From: Megascapheus bottae
Lineage: Eukaryota; Chordata; Mammalia; Rodentia; Geomyidae
Length of the DNA stretch: 64,000 bases
NCBI GenBank assembly: GCA_024803745.1
Contig: JANJXV010000039.1
Coordinates: 9,702,001-9,766,000 of the forward strand
Direction: 5' to 3'
The position numbers and the translations under genes were made by a program. The notes beneath the pieces are model-generated. The model did no database searches. It saw only the letters and a list, made by a program, of their open reading frames with translations, and had not been told where the DNA came from. Shown piece after piece: positions 57,818 through 64,000 of this stretch (the stretch's first letter is position 1; each line of letters opens with the position of its first letter).

Positions 57818-60800
57818 CTACAAATGGCTTTTATTTACTATGTAGCTCTTAGGATATCTATGTTTGTACTTAGACTTGACAGTCACATGGAGGTTATAAA
57901 GATGTGTATCGTGCATTACTAGTCGGTGAAATTTCTTGCCTTTCATGATTTCTTCAGTGGTCTTTTCAGTATACATAGGATTGTCTACAAAGTGTGAATC
58001 TTCTACATACAGTTCATCTCCTGAAAATTAAAAAAAAATAATAATTCCATTAGAATTAAAATTCTCCAATCTCCTTTCTCCATAGTGAAGTTTGAACTCA
58101 AGCCTTCAGGCTCCAAGCTAGGTGAGTAGGATTCTGCAACTTCAGCTACATATCCAGCTTTTATAAAGAAGTATTTTGGGGCCAGGAGTTTGGCCTAGTG
58201 GTAAGAGTGCTTGCCTAGCCTACATAAAGACCCAGGTTCAATTACTTGAGACCACATATGTAGAAAAAGCTGGAAGTGGTACTGTGGCTCAAGTAGTAGA
58301 GCTCTAGACTGGAGAAAGCCCAAGGACAGTACTCATGCCCTGATTTCAAGCCCCAGGACTGGCAAAAGAAAAATTAATAAAGTATTATTTTGTATATTAC
58401 TATCACAATAAAGTCAGTGACATGTAAATCAATATTTATTTGTATGTATTTTGTGTATTTGGAAACTGAGTTATTTAACTGAGTTAAATAAATAACACTA
58501 AGTTCAAATTCTTCCTTGGATTTTTCATGTCCTTCTAGCCAAGTATCTGCTTTGGACACATGAAGATTTATGACTGCCCCATTGTCACTGTCTCATACCT
58601 GTAACCCTAGCTACGCTGTAAGTTGAGATATGATTGTCGTCCATAGCCAGCCAAAGTGGAAAAGTCTATGAAACAGCCAAAACTGGAGGTGAGGCTCTCA
58701 AGTGGTAGAGCACCAGCTAAGTGACATCACCTAGTCGTTGGGTTCAACCCTAGTACTGACATCTTGAAAGCAACAATTACTGGTGCTTGCTTACTTACCT
58801 GGAAAAAGCTTGATGGTGGAGTTGGCAGTTACCAGCATGATGGGCATCCATCTTTCAGGCGCTTCTAATGCACGATCCAAAGAAAATTTGTGCAAGGCAG
58901 AGAGGGAAACAAAGTTTTCAAATCTTCTTATTTCATAGAACTGTGGGCATGCCAACCAAATATTTTTGGATAGGAAATTTTCAGTTGCCTCGGATGGAGA
59001 TAACCACTGGGGAGACAAAGGATCAGCTTTGTCAGATTTATTCTATTGACAAGATTGTGACCGTTAAGTTTGGGACATAAGATTTACTAGACGACATTAC
59101 ATTAATTCCTTGGCATGCCTTATAAAACCTCCCTAAGGGCCGGGAGTGTGGCCTAGTGGTAGAGTGCCTAGCATGCACGAAGACCCGGGTTTGATTCTTC
59201 AGTACCACATACATAGACAAAAGCCAGAAGTGGTGCTGAGGCTCAAGTGGTAGAGCTCTATCCTTGAGAAAGTCCAAGGACACTGCTCAGGCCCTGAGCT
59301 CAAGCCCAGGACTGGCAAAAAACAAAAACAAAAAAGACCTCCCTAAAAGAAAAGGAAGATTCAGAGGCCTGGCATAGTGGCACATATTTGTAGAAACATC
59401 GAATCAGGATGTTACTTGTCTATAAAAAGACACTAGCTGGGCTGGGAGTTTGGCCTAGTGGTGGAGTGCTTGCCTACCATGCATGAAGACCCGGGTTCGA
59501 TTCCTCGGTACCATATACATAGAAAAAAGCTGGAAGTGGTGTTGAGGCTCAAGTGGTTGAGCTCTAGCCTTGAGAAAGACCAAGGACAGTGCTCAGGCCC
59601 TGAGCTCAAGCCCAGGACTGGCCAAAAAAAAAAAAAAGACACTAGCTTACACAACACAGTGAACCTCAATCTGTGGGTTTTTTTTTTTTTTTTTTTGGCG
59701 GGAAGGGAGGAGTGTTGGTGCTGGTACTAGAATTTGAACTCAGGACAAGAATACTGTCTTTAGCCATTTTACTCAAAGCTAGCATCTACCTTTTCAGGCA
59801 CAGCTCCACTCCAGCGTTTTAATGGTTTATTGAAGGCAAGTGTCTCATGATCCTTAGATCTCAACCTCCTGTATAAATAGAATTATATGTGTGAGCCACT
59901 AGTGCTCAACTTTCATTCTATTTTTTTTTTTTTTTTTGGCCAGTCCTGGGCTTGAGCTCAGGGCCTGAGCACTGTCCTTGGACTTTCTCAAGGCTAGAGC
60001 TCTACCACTTGAGCCTCAGCACCACTTCAGGCTTTTTTTCTATGTATGTGGTACTGAGGAATCAAACCTGGGTCTTTGTGCATGGTAGGCAAGCACTCCA
60101 CCACTAGGCCAAACTCCCGGCCCCTCAACTTTCATTCTATTCTTTTGATTTATTTTGTGCCCATCCTGGGATTTGAACCCAGGACCTGGGCATTGTCCCT
60201 GAGCTGCTTTTGTTCAAGGCTAGCACTCTACCACGTAAGTGAAAGCTTCACTTCCGGCTTTATGGAGGTTAATTGGAGTTTCATGGACTTTCCTGCTTGG
60301 GTTGGCTTCAAGCCATGATTCTCAGATCTCAGTGTCCTAAATAGTCAGAATTACAGGTGTGAGACACCAGCTAGCTTTTCAGTCTTTTTCTTTTTGCCAG
60401 TCCTAAGGCTTGAATTCAAGGCCTGGGCATGGTCCCTGGACAGTTTTTGCTCAAGGCTAGCCCTCTGCCTCTTGAGCCACAGTGCCACTTCTGGCTTTTT
60501 CTGTGTATGTGACCACACTCCTGACCCCTTCAGTCTATTAAGAGCTTGATTAAACAATAATAATAATAGTTATTTTTCCTCTTTATTATTTTTATTTATT
60601 ATGTGGTACCAAGGAATTGAACTCACGGCCTCATGCATGCTAGGCAAGCACTCTACTAAGCCCCATTCCCTGTTTTTTGAGACATTAACCCTGAGAACCA
60701 ATATATGAATGGGACAGACTTTCAAAGCTTGGGCTGGCAGAGCTGTTCAGCAGAAAAAGAAGATAGCCATGGGGCGGGGCGGAGGGGGGGGGGAATTAGA

Positions 60801-63254
60801 ACTGCAGTACACTGAAAGAGAAGTCTCCCAACAGTCTTCCAGTTTATTCTTCCAGAATGATCTGTAGCCAGCCCAACTTATCACAAACTTGATCAACTTT
60901 TAAAGCCAATCTGTAATTAGTGTAGGCAATGATGGTCTGTCAGTCTGCCAAGTGTATCTCTCACATAACTGAGTAATGGCTTAAGATGAGAAACTGGGCA
61001 GAAATACTGAATGGCACTACAGATAGCAAGCATTACCATGTGCATGCAAATGATTGATTGGTATAAATTAGTTATGCAGATGATTGACGAATACAAAAAG
61101 TAATTAACTCAGTCCAAGTATTATATTATGGCTATGCCATGGCTGACCATGACCTTAAGGGAGGAATATGAAAGACCCTGGAGCTCCTGTCATATACACT
61201 TTAACCACAGATACACTTCTAGCAGATGAATATAGAACCTCCTGTCTTGTAAGACAAAGGTCTTCAGCTTCTTTGCACCAACTTTCTCTGTGTCACTTCA
61301 TTAAATACATTATAGCATGAATTTATTACTCTATCCATTTGCTGAGTGTGGTTAACTTAGTTTAATATTGTGTGACTTTGGGAAAAGAAAGAAAAAAGGA
61401 ATAGGACAAAACCAAGGTTTCAGTAACATAAAATCACATATAACAGGGCTGGAAGTTTGGCCTAGTGGTAGAGTATTTGCTTAGCATACACGATGACCCG
61501 GGTTCCATTCCTGGTACCACATACCAGAAGTGCTGCTGAGGCTCAAGTGGTAGAGCTCTAGCCTTGAGAAAGTCCAAGGACGGTGCTCAAGCCCTGAGCT
61601 CAATCCCAAGACTGGCAAAAATAAATAACAAAATTTTCGAAACATGCTGGGCAGAGGTGGCTCATGGCTGTAATGTTGCTATTGGGGAAGCTGAGATGTA
61701 AGGATTGTGGTCAAGTCCCTGAGACTGTTATCTCTAAGTGATTCAATATTAAAAAGCTAGAAATGGAGGTGTGTCTTAAATCGTAGAGGGCTAGTCTTGA
61801 GCAAAAAAAAAAAAAATGGACAAAGAACAGTGCCCAGAGTCTTGAGTTCAAGTCCCCAGACAGATGGACAGAACATGTTAGGTGTCATGGTTTGTGCCTA
61901 CACCGGTACCTACTTGGGGTGCTGAGATCAGGAGGTTCACAGTTTAGGGGCCTCATGGGGGTGGGGGGAATTCTTGATATAGGTGAATCTGTCATCCGAG
62001 CTATGGGTAGGAAGCATAAATTGCACAAGGCAAAGTGGAACTCTCTTGAAAGTAACCAGAGTGAGCAGGGTGCCGGTGGCTCACACCTGTCATCCTGGGA
62101 TTACAGAAGGCTGAGATCTGAGAATCATGGTTCAAAGCCAGCCCGATCACGAGCCCCCAATGAACCACAGAAAACCGGTTCAGCCGGTAGGGCGGTAGCC
62201 TTGAGCTGAAGAGCTCAGGGTCAGCGTCCAGGCCCAGAGCTCAATCCCCACGACCGGCCAAAGACATAAACAACCCCCCCCAAAAAAAAAATCCAAAAGA
62301 GGGTGGTCCTCAAGTTTGTTTTTTTTGGGGGGGGGGACACACTGTGGGCTCAAAAGTCTTAAAAGTTGAGCTCTGGGGATCCAGGTGAACCAGATGGCCA
62401 GTGCAGCGTGAAGTGGAACCGTGGGTCCAGTGGGCCTTGGCCACTGAGGCCCTGAGCCGCCAAGCCCCAGGACAATGAGTAAGATGAGGGGAGGAGGAGG
62501 AGACAGGGCAGTGCTGGGGGACCCCGGGCCTCCCGCTCGCCACTACCTGGCATTGGGTCACCTCGCTCAGGTCGGGGTCGGCGGGCGGCGGCTCCCGCAG
62601 GCAGCAGAGGAAGAAGGCGGTGTCGAAGCGGCGGTGGCCGCCGGGCACGGGCGGCGTGAGCCAGCCGCTCCAGTCCTGCAGGGCCCAGATGTCCGGGGTG
62701 CAGTCCAGGTGAGCGCACAGCCTCAGGAACTCGCCGGGGTCGCGGCGCACGCGCGCGCGCCAGGCCGCCAGGCCCGCGGGGGGGTCGAGAGCTCGGGCCG
62801 GCTCGGGAGCCGGGGAGGCGCCGCGGGGCCGCAGCAGCAGCACGCCCGCCTCCTCGAAGGTCTCGCGGATGGCGCAGATGCGTCGGGCCACGTCATCAGG
62901 CAGCGCCGCGGGGTCGGCGGCGTCGGACCGGAAGTGGGGCAGTTCCGGAAACGAGGCCGCGAACGGGCGCGGCCAGGGGTCCAGGCCGAAGCGCGGAGGC
63001 CCGTGATGCGGCGCGAAGAGCCCGAGCCAGTCCGGCGAGCGGTCCGCCGCGTCGAGCACGCCGCCCGGGAAGACGTGAGCGTTCGGCAGGAAGTTCTGGC
63101 TGGCCGCACGCTTCAGCAGCAGCAGCCGGTAGTCCTCGGCGGGAGGCGGAGGGGGCGACGGGGCCGCGGCGCCCGGGCGGGCCCAGCGGGCAGCCAGGAT
63201 CACCGAGGCCGCCCGCCGCCAGAGGCCGGGCCCGGACTGCAGAGGGCTCCCCAT
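57818..63254 (-). CDS. NUDT19: NUDT19, peroxisomal Nudix CoA diphosphatase
   Basis: Three exons (62547-63254, 58799-59006, 57818-58020) give 372 residues (human 375), from MGSPLQSGPGLWRRAAS to the C-terminal tripeptide SHL, a type 1 peroxisomal targeting signal. NUDT19 (RP2p) hydrolyses CoA and acyl-CoAs to phosphopantetheine products, notably in kidney peroxisomes. The Nudix signature is split in the way typical of this family: NAHVFPGGVLDAADRS, then an insert of about 50 residues, then ICAIRETFEEAGVLLL with the REx2EExG metal-binding core. Exon 1 is extremely GC-rich. Exon 2 starts WLSPSEATENFLSK. The start was chosen by alignment to known family N-termini. The frame stays open 207 bases upstream, but that extension has no family counterpart. 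Introns of 3.5 kb and 0.8 kb are full of SINEs. Confidence 0.96.
58175..58372 (+). mobile_element. IDL-Geo SINE
   Basis: GGGGCCAGGAGTTTGGCCTAG start; in NUDT19 intron 2. Confidence 0.82.
58595..58765 (+). mobile_element. composite SINE, diverged
   Basis: CATACCTGTAACCCTAGCTAC start; loses much of the middle. Confidence 0.55.
59137..59336 (+). mobile_element. IDL-Geo SINE with 10-bp target duplication
   Basis: ACCTCCCTAA at 59127-59136 and 59337-59346 flanks a full dimer with a CAAAAA-rich tail. NUDT19 intron 1. Confidence 0.88.
59439..59632 (+). mobile_element. IDL-Geo SINE with 15-bp target duplication
   Basis: AAAAAGACACTAGCT is repeated exactly at 59424-59438 and 59633-59647. Confidence 0.92.
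59690..59905 (-). mobile_element. composite SINE, diverged
   Basis: Poly(T) at about 59677-59697 then TACTAGAATTTGAACTCAGG; ends GTGTGAGCCACTAGTGC. Confidence 0.6.
59923..60123 (-). mobile_element. IDL-Geo SINE with 18-bp target duplication
   Basis: CTCAACTTTCATTCTATT is found at 59905-59922 and 60124-60141. The insertion lies beside an older reverse composite SINE. Confidence 0.92.
60140..60665 (-). mobile_element. composite and IDL-Geo SINE copies
   Basis: Composite at about 60155-60372, IDL-Geo right half at about 60385-60530, and a left-monomer fragment at about 60600-60665. Confidence 0.68.
60670..61440. other. NUDT19: AT-rich unassigned block in NUDT19 intron 1
   Basis: Begins with a G-rich run (60771-60793). 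The part around 61200-61310 (CTTTCTCTGTGTCACTTC, ATTAAA) is vaguely LTR-like but has no definable ends. No exon is supported. Confidence 0.3.
61447..61622 (+). mobile_element. IDL-Geo SINE
   Basis: GGGCTGGAAGTTTGGCCTAG start; the inter-monomer linker is deleted. Confidence 0.8.
61645..61865 (+). mobile_element. composite SINE, diverged
   Basis: GCTGGGCAGAGGTGGCTCATG start; GGTGTGTCTTAAATCGTAG right half. Confidence 0.62.
62065..62292 (+). mobile_element. composite B1-like/Geo SINE
   Basis: CAGGGTGCCGGTGGCTCACAC start to CCCACGACCGGCC and a C/A tail; ends about 255 bases from NUDT19 exon 1. Confidence 0.75.
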
Positions 63255-63450
63255 GGACGGAGTCCCGGCCCCGGACACCTTCCCGAGCGGGAGGACCAGC
63301 ACCCGCCGTGGGGCGAGCTGACCTAACCAGCCTTCGCCCGGACTGACGCCCGCCGGCCTGCGGGAGGAGGAGCGCCGTCCTCCACATCTCTCCGCCCCGC
63401 CCCTCCCTTTCTCCTCCTCCCCCCTCCTTGTCTTTTTCCTCCCCCTGCCA
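62480..63450 (-). promoter_or_regulatory. NUDT19: CpG island over NUDT19 exon 1 and promoter
   Basis: CpG density and GC content rise sharply compared with flanking intron and SINE sequence. The island covers all of exon 1 and about 200 bases upstream, where C/T-rich (minus strand G/A-rich) sequence continues to about 63445. No TATA box is visible. Confidence 0.65.
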
Positions 63451-63464
63451 GGGCAGACCAATCT

Positions 63465-63600
63465 GCGAGGTTCTTATCTCCAGCGGATCAAAAACTGGAA
63501 GTGTGGAGGTGTGGCTCAAGTGGTAGTCAGCCTTGAGCCAGAAAGCTAAGCGAAGCAAGAATGGGAGGCCCTGAGCTCAAAACCCGGTACTAGGCGTGAA
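63465..63600 (+). mobile_element. SINE right half upstream of NUDT19
   Basis: CTTATCTCCAGCGGATCAAAA bridge plus GGTGTGGCTCAAGTGGTAG. Lies just past the CpG island. Confidence 0.65.
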
Positions 63601-63749
63601 GAACGAAGAGCATTTAGAAGGCCGATGTGCTGGAGTGTGATAATCGATGAAATATTCACAGCAACGGAGAAGAACTTGATTTCCTTGCCTAGGATTCCCT
63701 ATAAGGCACTATGAACTTTGAACTCCTTACGTAATACAAAACACTGTGC

Positions 63750-63998
63750 ATCGCTGGGAGCTCCTGCCTGTCATTGTAGCTACTCTGGAAGTTGAAATCC
63801 GAAGATCGCAGTTTGAAGCCGGCTTTGACAGGAAAATCTGTGAGACTTAGCTCCAATTAATTACCCAAAAAAAAAAAAAGCCACCAGTGGAGCTGTGGTT
63901 CAAGTAGTAGAGCACCAGCCTTGAACAGGAAAACAACAACAAAAAAAACAAGGAACAGGGTCCCGGCCCTGAGTCCAAGCCCCAGGATTGGCACAAAA
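63750..63998 (+). mobile_element. composite B1-like/Geo SINE
   Basis: CTGGGAGCTCCTGCCTGTCAT start; A13 bridge; ends AGGATTGGC at the window edge. Confidence 0.72.
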
Positions 63999-64000
63999 CA

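Noticed and set aside
62475..63326. Open frame of 283 codons on the + strand across NUDT19 exon 1
   Set aside because: It is the antisense shadow of a very GC-rich exon. The composition is Arg/Gly/Ala repeats and no domain is visible.
63255..63461. In-frame N-terminal extension of NUDT19
   Set aside because: The frame is open to an ATG 69 codons upstream, but the Arg/Gly/Ser-rich peptide has no counterpart in the family. The start at 63254 aligns with known N-termini.

Overview
This window is mammalian nuclear DNA, almost certainly from a geomyoid rodent (kangaroo rat, pocket mouse or pocket gopher). It holds spliced vertebrate genes with canonical GT/AG introns and is saturated with a two-part SINE. 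That SINE has a tRNA-Ala/ID-like left half, an unrelated right half and an A-tail. This is the architecture published as IDL-Geo, a family described as restricted to Geomyoidea. A second abundant family carries a B1/7SL-like left part joined to the same right half.

Left to right, four genes keep the order known from other mammals (CEP89, SLC7A9, TDRD12, NUDT19). At 1215-1437 (+) lies the probable last coding exon of CEP89, with a poly(A) signal about 50 bases later. At 4629-13637 (+) is SLC7A9, 12 coding exons giving 488 residues, the b0,+AT light chain of the renal and intestinal cystine/dibasic amino-acid exchanger. At 15176-54591 (-) is TDRD12, 32 coding exons giving about 1302 residues, a piRNA-pathway Tudor/helicase-like protein with two Tudor regions, a degenerate DEAD-type helicase region, a CCCH zinc finger and a C-terminal CS domain. 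At 57818-63254 (-) is NUDT19, three exons giving 372 residues, a peroxisomal Nudix CoA diphosphatase. All reading frames join without premature stops. SLC7A9 and TDRD12 converge tail to tail. NUDT19 lies upstream of TDRD12 on the same strand, and each starts in a GC-rich, CpG-rich promoter.

Introns and intergenic gaps are mostly SINEs in both orientations, several with exact target-site duplications. I also see a 317-bp solo LTR with a 5-bp target duplication (TDRD12 intron 1), a degraded pair of about 340-bp LTR-like repeats (TDRD12 intron 8), a tiny retrocopied mRNA 3' end inside a SINE, a Tigger/MER2-like DNA-transposon remnant, a probable L1 3' fragment, and simple repeats.

The genes do not form one pathway. 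They are a conserved neighbourhood of a coiled-coil centrosomal protein, a transporter subunit, a germline transposon-silencing factor and a CoA hydrolase. I found no new multi-gene system. The points most worth checking are the non-consensus splice donor of TDRD12 exon 9, the two SINE families sharing one right monomer, the young SINE subfamily, and the small retrotransposition events. Repeat boundaries were read by eye and are generally good to about 10-20 bases; splice junctions are given to the base.
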